Positions 1 to 11,400 of a stretch of 64,000 bases of DNA are shown piece after piece. A model generated the notes under the pieces. That model was not told the origin of the DNA. It did no database searches and saw only the letters and a program-made list of their open reading frames with translations. This DNA comes from Amblyornis subalaris (taxonomy: Eukaryota; Chordata; Aves; Passeriformes; Ptilonorhynchidae): the NCBI GenBank assembly GCA_018881555.1, contig JACAXG010000059.1:4399580-4463579 (forward strand), given 5' to 3'. Made by a program: the position numbers and the translations under genes. How positions within the stretch are numbered: position 1 is the first letter of the stretch; each line of letters begins with the position of its first letter.

Positions 1-2311
1 TCAAATCCAGGCTTTTCATCGGCTCCAACCTAAATTCGTCTTTTCTGCTGCAGAGATGACCAGAGCTGTGTAACATCAGTAACTTCAGATGAAATTACAT
101 GGAGAGGAGGCCTCGTGTGATGGCATTAATATTTCCTTANTGCTACTGGAAATTCTTCCCTTATTGGGCCTGGGATTGCATTTGCCATTTTTGGTGGCTG
201 TATTGCATAAGTGGTGACAGTAATCCTATGTATACTGGATCATTTCTCTTGTTTTTCAGTTCTTTTCAACCAGTGAAGTCCTGTTCAGAACAGAAACTGT
301 TCTTGATCTTTGAACCTGTGACCCTGAAAGTAGTGCTGCATACCTTGAAATTCAAGATATTGCTGCATTTCACATTTCCTATTGTAGGTCAAAGGACAAT
401 TGCCCTTTCTGTAACATGTCCCAGCCTTTAGTGACAATGCATCCCTACTTCTTACTGTCAAGATAAATTCACACATTCTTATTTTCTGTGTCAAGGTAAT
501 TAATGAAAATATTAAGCAAAACAGCTGCTAGAAGCAGAACTTGAGGAACTGTGTCAGTAATCTCTCAGCTCTTGCTTTCCCATTCATGAATGCTTCCCTT
601 CTGCCACTTCCTTACTTGTTAGCTGAATTTTTTTCAGCATGTAGTAAGTTCACCCTCAAAAAATTATTCCACGGGGACCAAAATTAGCTGCAAATTTAAA
701 TGAAATTCATCTATGTCAGTCAAAAAAGAAATAAAGAATTAAAAAAAATAAAACATTTCACTTCACACTTCTGAAGTGTTTTGATTTGTAGATGCCAGAT
801 CTTTGACTGACATTTTTTGAAGGAAATTTTAAATTCTAGATTTAAAATGGCATTAAAAAAAGGGAAATTGTTTGTAAAAGAGTTAAGGAAAACTCCAGCA
901 AAGCAAAGAATCATACTTTTGTTCAAACAGAATACTGTGGATGGATCAAAAATGACACTTCTTTTTTTTATGTTTTACTAAGAGCTAGGAAAAATTCTGT
1001 TTTGATTGGTCTAAGTGGAACATTGTTCCTTGACTTTTCAGCTTAAAAGCACAGGTGAGGGGCGCACTGTTTTTCCAGTGTGATTCTTCATGCACATTGC
1101 AATCCTTGTATCAATACTTCATCTTAAATAATAATGTACCAGGAGACCCTTTAGTGAACTCTGGACTTCTCTTTGGAAATGAGGGACTGCTGCTTTTTTT
1201 TCCTCTGGGGTTGGGACAAACCGTCCCCCACTGCAAAGCAGCCCAACCACATCTTTATTTGCTTTTTGCCATTTTTCCAAGGTACACCTGAAGTCTTCCC
1301 CACCAGCAGTCTGGCTTCGAGACAGGTTGGTGCATCTCTGTGACATAAAACAAACTCCAGGCCTCCTTTTCAGAGTCTTCAATTTCTTGGTCCAGATGTG
1401 TTCACTGACCATTCCCTTGATCCGTGGAATTCCCATGTGGCAGTAGGTGCAGGCCTGTGCATGCAATCCCCAGCAAAGCACAGAGTGGTCAGGTGTAGAG
1501 CTGGGAGCTGCCCTGGCATGGGCTGAGCCCTGCTCCCACCAGATTTTCCAACAGCAAAGTTTGAGAAACTTTCTCTCCCTCCCCTTCCCCTTTAAGCCCC
1601 GTCCTGGTTGTTGTGGGCCAGCTCTTCTGTGCTTTCACTTGTAGGGTGTTTTTCAGCTGCTCCCTTTTGGGGCCTGGCAGGCATCATCTGAGGCTTCAGT
1701 GGGGGAGAAGAAAAGTGGTTGTTAGGTTTCCTGGCTGGCCGCGGCGCTGAATAGGATGTTCGTTCGTTCGGCACATTCAAAAGAATAATTGCATGCGTAG
1801 GCCTCGCTGCGAAGGGGCAGGCCTGGCTCGTTTACTGGGCTATTTATAGCCTGCCTTTCACCATCGTTTGTCCCATTAAAACCAGAATGTGAGTAGGGAA
1901 CAAACACATAAGCAGGGCATGAACATGGCCAAGAAGAATGAGTCTTTGATGAGATCCAAATGCTAATGGAGCATGTCCTGCGGCATTGGCGCAGGTCTGC
2001 TGTGGGGTGAAGGGTTTCTGGCCGGGGAGCCAGAGCTCCTGCCTCTATGCTGCTCGCCTCTCAGCCAGCCAGAGACACTGCCAGAAGGGGCCACATCTCT
2101 GGAGCTCCATTTCTCACTGTCACGAGCCATTCCTGCTTCGACACAAGAGGANGAGTAGACCTAGTCCTAGCCCCACAGGGAGTCAGTCCACTCCTGTTAT
2201 TCACCTGTCTGTTTTGTCCCTGTGCTCTCTGCTGGGAGGATGTCGCTGACGTTCCCTTCCACAGCAATGTGCAATCCTGTAAGTATCTCCTTGTCTCCCC
2301 TTGTTTTCCAG
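1..2311 (+). other. ILDR2 intron (no exon recognised)
   Basis: I see no match here to the Ig-V domain, signal peptide or juxtamembrane exon of ILDR2. The short open frames are in random composition. A small acceptor-like CAG near 2264 followed by a GTAAGT-like donor at 2280 would enclose only about 15 bases and is not supported. The stretch is probably the intron ahead of the transmembrane exon. Confidence 0.6.
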
Positions 2312-2458
2312 AGTGGGTCTTTGTGGGCCTGGTGATCCTGGGNGCGTTCCTGTTCTTCCTGCTCGTGGGGATCTGCTGGTGCCAGTGCTGCCCACACAGC
2401 TGCTGCTGTTACGTCCGCTGCCCCTGCTGTCCTGAGTCCTGCTGCTGTCCCCGGGCGC
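2312..2458 (+). CDS. ILDR2: ILDR2 transmembrane and Cys-cluster exon
   Basis: The acceptor is a pyrimidine-rich tract ending in CAG at 2309-2311 and the donor is GTGAGT at 2459. The exon starts with two bases of a split Glu codon and ends with one base of a Leu codon, 147 nt in all. It encodes a 20-odd residue hydrophobic helix followed by about 14 cysteines in 30 residues. One codon (GGn, still Gly) holds an ambiguous base. Confidence 0.95.
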
Positions 2459-5400
2459 GTGAGTGACCCTGTCCGAGCCTGGCGCAAATCTTCTGCCCTA
2501 CTACTTCTGCTCCCTGGCAGAACAGGAGGAGAATCTGCTAATATTGCTTCCTTGCCCTGAGCACTTTGCTTGGCTAAAGAACTAGTTCTTAGGGAGTGAA
2601 GCATCTGACCTATTACTCAATGGTTGACTGCTCAAAGTTAATTACAAATGTAATTCCCCAAGCCCTCCCTGCCTTGGCAGCTGTGCCTGCTTCTCCAAAG
2701 TGTCATGCTCCCATTCCAAAGTTGTTGTTGTGTCAGTGGATGTTGCGGGTCAGAGCTAAGAGCATCCTGGGAGGTTTCTTCCTGGCAATGCAAAGCAGCT
2801 GCCCTCTACAACAGTGCAAAATCCTTGCAACCCAGCAAGGTTCCTGGTCAGGCTCAGTCAGATCTGTCAAGTTCCATGAGCCTCATCCTGCTGCTTGAGT
2901 CATCAGTTATTTTTAAAGCTGAACTGCCACTAAATCATGGCAGTGGTACTGCTGGCTGTAACACCCTGAGTGTCTTTCTGGGCATCTCACAGTGCCGTGT
3001 GCATATTTTAAACTCCCCTCAATGCCCTTTGAGCCCTAGAGAAATTCAGGTTGGTCCTGGTTGATTCATTTGTCTGCTTGTCTCCTGTGGGGTTGCCACC
3101 AGTGTTGGTGATGTGCAGGTTTCGTGTCCAGTGGGTCTGTGGGGGGATGGTGCGTGATGCTGACTCTTGTTCTTTTTCTTTTTCAGTGTATGTGGCAGGC
3201 AAAGCAGCAAAAGCTGGGTACCCTCCTGCGGTCTCTGCCATGCCAGGCCCATACTACATCCCCAGTGTTCCTGTAGCTGGTGTCCCATCTCCTGCTGTGC
3301 TGATGGATAAGTCACACCCCCCTCCCTTAGCCCCAAGTGACTCCAGTGGAGCAAGCCAAAATGGTAATTTGCAGTGCCAGGCTCAACATTGTCCTCTTTC
3401 TGGGAGTAGAGCTGGGAAAGGGAGGAACAATTGTCGCTGATGGGGTGGTGTGAATAGAAGAAACACAGGGAAACTGCATTTTAGTCCTGTCTCTGACAAT
3501 GATATTTGCATTAGGGCCACATGGTTCAGCTTTTCTGATGACGTGGGCCATCAGCACAGTGTCAGTTTGTGGGTGCCTAATTAGGTCAGCAGGGAATGGG
3601 AGGCCAGGTTCCTATACAGGACCCCTCTCATTACTGCTGCAAACATTCACTTGTGGAGGACAAAAGGATGAAGATGATTTCAGGGGAGCAGAGACAGGAG
3701 CCGTTTTCCCCTTAGAGCTGATGCCTTGGAAGCTACTTTCTCTTCATAAACTGTTCTTCCAACCGTCTGTAGGGCACTGCTTGCCCTCTGGCAGCAGTTT
3801 TTGCTGCAGCATGTTTTACTGTCCCCGAGGCATTTTGGGGAAAGGGACCTCTACTCCCTTGATATTTCTGCCCAAGAGCATTTGGGACTAGACCCTGTCC
3901 TCTCACTTACAGAAGTCAGTAGGTCACTTTTTTGTTCAGCCTTTGCATTTGTGAAATGTGAGTGATAAAAGGCTTCTGACTAGAAAGGAATTGTGGATCG
4001 GTGTCAGACCTGCAGTGTCGGTGTGATGCCTCTGTCTCAGTGAGGGTCACTTCTGCTGCTGCAAAGGAACCTACCATCAAGGAAAAAGAGGGCAGCTATA
4101 TAGCCACATGCATTTCAGGGTCAGAGTGACTGTCTAAATTCAAACATGCTGCAGCAGAAATGACTCTCACCAATGTAGAGTCATCACTGATCCAGCTACA
4201 TGTCTGATTTCAAAGCACCACACGAAGTATCAAATGATAAATTTACTCATGACGGTGTGTTGATAGAACACATCTGAAAAGACAAGATTAAGTAGCATAA
4301 TTAATTAAGCTTTTTGGAACAACCCTACCCATGCTTCCGCTGCCCCAGTCAGTATATTAACCTTTCTGGAATTACATGCCATTTTTTTTGCCACTGAATT
4401 CAAAATAGAGCTCTGGAATGGAGTATTTTGAAATAGGAAATAAATCAATCACTGTTTCAAAGCAGAATGTATCCAATTCAAAAGCCTTTGTCAGAAAATG
4501 ATGAATGACACCCCAGTGCTTAGATTTTTTTTCTCCTGTGAAAAATGTCACTGCACATAGTGTGGTGTTGGTTGTGGGAACTCCAGGGATTTTTTAAGAG
4601 TCAGATCACAGCTCCCAGTCTTGTCTCTGCTAGCAGAGCATAAGTGCAGAATAAAACACTGTGGATATGCTTGGTAACTAAATGGAATGGCTCTAAGCAT
4701 CCCATGATCCTTACACAGAAAGATGCATTTATTATATAATTCATCCAAATCAGGTGTCTGGACTCAGTCCCTCACCTCAGGACTTGACAGGAAATCGTAC
4801 ATATTACAAATAAAAACATTATCATAGAGTTTTAACCTTTGTGGCAAGACAAGAGAAATTCTTAGGCTATTTTTTTTTATTTTTAGTTAATCTTTTCTGC
4901 AGTAATGTGGACAAACCCTTAGTCTGGATCATGCACTTTTTGTTCAAGGTGTTCCTTGAACTGTGGAACTAAGGAAGAATTTTAGCCTATTCCTTTTCTC
5001 TGAAGGCCCTCCACAANGCCAGAATATCCCCTAATGACAGGCTGTAGAAGAGAAAACATTGTGTGGCTTTTCCAAGCTACTTATTTGCTTGTTGGCCAGG
5101 CAGCAAGCTAAACAAAACAGGTAATGGTTGAGTTTATAGAAAAGGCCTTTTCTCAGAAGGAGCAATAAAAAGCCTCTATGTCTTCCACACAGCCAGTGTA
5201 GGTCTGATCTGAAACCTTGTATCTTTGGGACTTCAACCTTTCTGTCAAGTCCATTTAAAAAAATGATATCAGAAGTGCTGGGGGACAGAGACTGGAGGAT
5301 TCTGTAATTCTGGCTAAAACCAACAGCCTTTGCCCTAGATATATTCTGTGCTTATAAATGACCCCTGTGAGGGGATCTAGTGAGCAAAGTCAGGCATGAG

Positions 5401-8400
5401 GATATTTAGGAAATTTGTCTGGGGTTACATAAAAGCTCTTTTTAAGTCTAGGAACTCTATCCTAAACTTAGAGCTGAATAGGAAAAAAAAAAAACACCAA
5501 AATGTTTAGCTCTCTTATTTAGGAGAGTGTTGACAACATGAGTTAGGATTTCTGCTCTATTTTAAATGCAGTGGTTACCTAGAGGCTCTTGCATAGATCC
5601 CTTAAACTCTTCACACAGGGAAGCTTTTGGTCCTAGAGCTTTAACATGGAAAGTGTATAAGGATGAGACATCATTTCCTTCCTAAACATACTTGTCTGAA
5701 AAAAAATACTAGTGCTGTCCTTTCTGGGGAGGGAGACAGCTTACAGTTTTGGCTGACTTGGTTCCACCCACAGAAGAATAAAAATAGTGTCTAGTTAAAT
5801 ACAAATTAAACATTAGAAATTTATGAACTGTTCAGGAGAAGAAAATATGGTCTAACAGGGAAGAATGTTCCATTCCCTTTGACTTCAGCGAATGGTTCTG
5901 GACATGTGGGCAACATCTCTGCATCTTTATTTCCTTACAATTAAGGTGGGCCTAAAATTATTCAGACCTAATTAAAGCATTATGGTAATTTACAGATGAA
6001 GAAGAGTGTGAGGAGGAAGCAATAATGTCTTCAGTTCTCAGATGAAGGAATAATGAAGTGATTTAATAAGTCGAACATTTAGTATCATTATGAGAAGTAT
6101 TTAACAAATAAACATAGAGACAAAGCCTGCTTCCTCTGTAACAGAAAATACTTTTTATGAGCTGTTCACAGTCATCTTCGCAGATTTAAATCCAAAATTA
6201 ATTTCTAGATTGCTCGCAGAATTAACCAAGAAATTTCTTTGCCTTTTGATACACAGCTGCAATAGCAAGTTGAGTATGAAGCTAGCATGAAGCCTAGCTA
6301 ATTCTCCATCAGTCCCAGGAGCTATAGATGTTGCCCAGATAGATACTTGGCACAGCCTCAGCATGAGCAGTGGCTCTGGGGAGACAGAGTCTGGAAGCTG
6401 CCTGTTCAAGTTCCCCAAAGGTTATTAGTAGGTCAGAGTGATTTCCAGCTGATGGTTGTTTGCTGGCCTGTGTATAAATGAGGTGGCAGCTTAGCTGAGT
6501 TCCTAGTAGACACATTAGAAGAAAGAATAGTGAGAGGCTTCTTTCCTGGCGAGGTACCAGACAGAAGTGAGGTACCAGCCAGAAGTGAGGTACCAGCCAT
6601 GACCCTGGTAGACCCTTACTATGTTTTTACATCTTATACCATTCCCAGATGCAGACACACAAGGTAATATTTCAAGATGTAGGCACTTATCTTACGTGTG
6701 CACAGTCAAAACCCACAGTGAAGCACTTTGCTTCTGAAGCAGTTTGTAGGATTATGGGAGGAATCATTCTACCCGTTTCAATGGCACAGCCATTCCTGAA
6801 GCAGAGTATGGTTATTTCCTAGTGCACAGACACATGCACAGCAGTTTAGGACAGAAGGTGCCTAAGAATACCTCTGCCAAGTCCTTGCTCAGCCCACACA
6901 GCGCATACTATGCAACGTACTACTGAACCCATATGTCAGTAGCTCGATGTGTTGCGGTGCTGAGGGATAAAACAGAAAGAACAGGTTGGCTGCAAACCAC
7001 TGTACAAGTATTTAAATTGTTCCCCCAACAGGAGCATTCATGGAACACTGCAGTGTTCTCACAAGGGAACATATTGACCCCATACAAGATAGACAGCTTC
7101 CATTTTGTAGTGCTAAGTGAATTGTCCTTACGATGGTTCTCTAATGAGGCTGAATTTGAGGGTTGCAGTCCTCTTTTGTGCCTAGACCTGAGTTTCTGTC
7201 AATCCTGAAATAGCTCCTGGCTGCGACCTTTCTTGAATAATCTGCTCTAAAAGCCTTATTTTCTTCAAAGTCCTGACAGGTGGAGTTCTCTGCTTGCTGA
7301 CCATAGACCTTGAGGCAGTCAGGTTATTGTAATTACCTGCTAACATAGCTATTGTTAGCAGGTAAAGTGTGCATGGAGCCAGTCTGCCAGAGTTAGAGCT
7401 GCTTTGGCTCCAGATGTATGGGGGCTTCTTTTCTACACAGAGGAACGTGGAAAAGTCGAAAACCAGTCCAGACTTCTCAGGAGTCAAGCACTTAATGTAT
7501 GTCTAAGATGTATACCTTTTTCTGTAAAGTAAAGCATGTAAAGAATCCCAGATCAGGCAGTTTCACAGCTACCAGTGACCTGGTTGGCCTAATCACTGGA
7601 GTCAGTATAAATCCCAAAGCAGTGTGATGTGCTTGGTGGGACTTTGCATTTCCTTCTGTGTTCTCTGGAGCTTCTGCTGCATGCTCTTCAACCTGTGTAA
7701 GGAGAATTCAGAGGGGTGGGAGGGTGGAGTGGTCTTGCACAGTGACAGCTCCCAAATGCTCAGCCACCTGCTTCTCCTGCAGACTGGGAGCTTAGAGCTC
7801 CAAGAGCAGAGAGGAAACCTGATCTTCTGAGACTGCTTCTCCCATACGATGATGAATCCCTTCCGTAGTGCTGAGGAAGGAGAAACGAGTTCTGCTTTTC
7901 TCTCTGCTATTATCTGTAGGAGTTGGAATCATTCTGTGGCAATGAGGGGGTTGCTTTTGTTTTAGCTGGGCAAGTCAGGCCAACTCCAGAGCCAGCCTGT
8001 CTCACAGCAGGGAGCGGTGAGGTGGCACAACTGCTGTACTGTGAGGATGTCCCACCGCACTCGGTGCCCATCACCTGATGCATCTGGTTGTACAAACTGG
8101 GCATTTCCAAATGGTTTTTGCTGTTGCTGCATACTTTTAAAATGATGCAAGTGCTTACNACTTCACATCCCACACTGCAGACGAATTTCTTGTGAAGCAG
8201 CGACTGACTCAGTGTGTTTTGACGCAGCCTACCTGCCTGCAGACGTGAGCTCAGCTACAGAACCAACATTGTCAGAAAGTCTCCTTGTTCTTAAAAGTGT
8301 TTTCCTCTAATGGTTTTTTTTTTCCTCCCTAGCAGTGCGCAAAGGGTACAGGATCCAGACTGACAAGGACAGGGACTCCATGAAGGTGCTGTACTATGTC

Positions 8401-11400
8401 GAGAAAGAATTGGCTCAGTTTGACCCAGCTAGGAGGATGCGAGAACGATGTGAGAAACAAGCATGGTTTGATTTTTTTTATCTACTGACCTAAAAAAGAC
8501 TGCAAATTCATAGTTAAGAGTTAACTGGCTTTGCCTCGGGGTCAGCCTCTAGGATATGATGTCCAGGATATGGTAATTGGGACAGATAAAGTCTAGATTT
8601 TAGGTATCTACAGGTGTGTTCTGATTTTAAAGGTCTGGTGCTCACCTAATCATTCTTAGGGCAAAGTGAGGGATACTGAAAAGCTCACGAAAATTGTCCA
8701 CTCACATAATTAAACTTTGGGATCATCAGCATCTGTAAAGCCAAGTCCCTACTCATACCTTCTACAGCCTGTGGTGTGATAANAGATGGGATATTGTTTT
8801 CACAATTTCTTAGAGTGTGGTGTCTAAATTCCCAGCATGGCAAAATAGGAGAGGGATGATTTTATTGAAAGCATNTTTTGTGGGCTGCAGTGACCACAGT
8901 AGGGCTTGAAGGAAGCAGGAAGTTTGTTTGGAGTGGCTGTTGGCCTGCAGAAGGAGCAGGGTAGTGAATAGGGACATGGTGCAAACTCAGAACTGAGCTT
9001 NTGTGGAACTCCTCACTGTCTTCCCGTAGCGTCTTGCAAGCTTTATTTCCTCAAATAAAGGCTGAGGCTGNACTTAATGTTTGCCAGAATACAAACCCAA
9101 GTGAGGATCTTTCCACATGANGAGGCAGAGGTGCAGAGTGGGATGAGGTGTGTGTGTGGGGAGGGCTTGCAGTGCTGCTCTTTGTCCTGTGGCTGCTGTG
9201 TGCAGAGGACAGTGGAGGCCAGGGNCTCAGTTCCTGTGGGCAGCACACACCACTAACCCATGTTAGGCACTGCTAGAGGCTCGCTTAAAACAGACGTGGG
9301 ATCCTGAAAATCATTGAAGGGAAGGGCTTTAAGGAATGACACTACATCAAAGCTCTGTACAGATTAGGCATAACGAACAAATTATATATACTTCTAAAAC
9401 AGTCATTGCTGAGCACACTGTCTTCTCCACCCACAAGATTTACTATAAAAAGACCTCTGCAGATTGGTATGTCAGGCCTCCAGATGTCAGTGTGCTTGAT
9501 GGGGTAGAGACTGACAGTGATTCACACAGACTCTTACTTTTTTCTTAATCTTTTTTTGAGGGGGTTGCTTTTGTTTTAGCTGGGCAAGTCAGGCCAAATC
9601 CTGAGCCAGCCTGTCTCACACCAGGAAAGGGGGGAGTGGCACAACTTCTGTGCTGTCGTGATGTCCCACCAAGCTCGGTGCCACCTCGCGAGGGTGGGGA
9701 GCTCACACGTGTTACTGAAGCAGGGCTTGAGGAGAAGTTCATGAAGGCTGAATTCAGTTGGAACACAGGCATCTCATGCCATTTGCCATACCCTTAGGAT
9801 CTCCCACCTGGCTGCCATGAGGTGATGCCCATCTCGTTTCTTTCCTGCACCCTCCCCTGCAGATAACAACACGGTGTCTGAGCTGAGCTCGTTGCACGAG
9901 GAGGACCTGAACTTCCGTCAGCCGTACCGGCAGGCGCGCAGGAAACCTCTGCCCCCCNCGGGGGACCTGGACGGTGATGCCGAGTACTGGGCAGGAGTCG
10001 TGGGCGGGGGCAGCACCTCCAGATCACAGGCTGTGTCTGATTACAGGGATGAGCGGGACAGCTACTGGCACAGGTGAGGAGCACCACGCTGGGCTATCTG
10101 GCAAAGTGGTAAAGAAAGCAGAAGGGACAGATGGACTGGTAGCTCTTCTCGATTTCCTGCTGCTCTTGTTGTGCTTAGCAGGAGAGAGGGGCTAGAGAGA
10201 AATAGGAAATCTGAACATGTCATTAGATGAGGTCAGAATGAATCTGATTGCCATAAACCTGCTGAAGCCTACCCAGCTGAGTAAAGCTAGGTACAAGCCC
10301 CAGTCCCAGTGGGATGTAAATGTAAGATCAATAGGGNACCAAACCATCCTTCCTAAAGTGAGAAGGTACAAATCTCTCTCAAGATTTGCACCTGATTCCT
10401 CCAGCACTTCTCACTGCTGGTGCATGTTATTATATAGGACTGGATGTGGCACTTAGTGCTATGGTTCAGTCGATAAGGTGTTGTTAGGTCATAGGTTGGA
10501 CTTGATGATCCCCGAGGTCTTTTCCAACCTAGTTGATTCTGTGACTCTGTTAAAGGAGTCACAGTCTGGTGCTTTGGTGCAGCTAGACCAAAGCTGTGCT
10601 CCATGCCTAAAGGACTTGCACTCTGGTGCCTAGAAGAGAGATATATCATGACCTTCCCTCACATACAAGCAGCTCAGTATCCCAATAGCGATGGAAGGGA
10701 TTTCCTTCCTTAAGTACTGGGCTTTTGTGTCCATTCACTGTCTTTAAACCTGCTTCAAAACTGCCATGCTGTGAGCTTCTGCAGCTGGGTTCTTGGGTTT
10801 TCCCAGCAGGATATATGCCTACAAGCTCTGGAGCCGAGCAGAAGCAGGTCCAGCCCTGCATATTGGAGGACAATGGAGGTGCACTCTGGGGTTAACCTCG
10901 GGTAACATTAGACATGCAGAACCTGAGCTATCTGCACTAAGCTGCCTTTACAGTCAGCAGAGAACCCAGGGTTTCAAGGATGTGATGCATCTCTTCCTAC
11001 GGAAGATGAGGAAAACAGTTCAGATGATTCATGCCCCCGGGAGGGCCTGTTTCCCTCCATTGTCCGTGCAGGCAGCCAGGGGGACGAGTGCAGCTGGATC
11101 CTGCCCTCTAACTCTCCCTCCTCCCTCTTGCAGCCAGCAGAGATCCAAGTCGGAGATGCTGTCCCGTAAGAGTTTCTCTGTGGGGGTGCCGGCCGTGTCC
11201 ATGGACGAGCTGGCGGCCTTCGCCGAGTCCTACAGCCAGCGGCCGCGGCGGGCGGACAGCCAGGAGACGCGGCGCTTCGAGCGCTCCGAGTCACACGGCG
11301 GGCGCGGCGGGGGGCTGCCCCACCAGGACAGCTCCATGGAGGAATACTACACCAAGCGCTGCAGAGGGAATCGGGAGCCGCTGACGGACTCGGATCGCGG

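Larger units (their letters stand above)
3364..8335 (+). other. ILDR2 intron of about 5 kb
   Basis: This non-coding stretch holds a short minisatellite at 6551-6598, a perfect 13-bp hairpin at 7333-7365 and the first copy of a ~130-bp direct repeat at 7944-8072. No additional exon was recognised. Confidence 0.7.

Noticed and set aside
2264..2280. Tiny exon between a CAG and a GTAAGT upstream of the ILDR2 membrane exon
   Set aside because: About 15 bases, no resemblance to the ILDR2 juxtamembrane exon.
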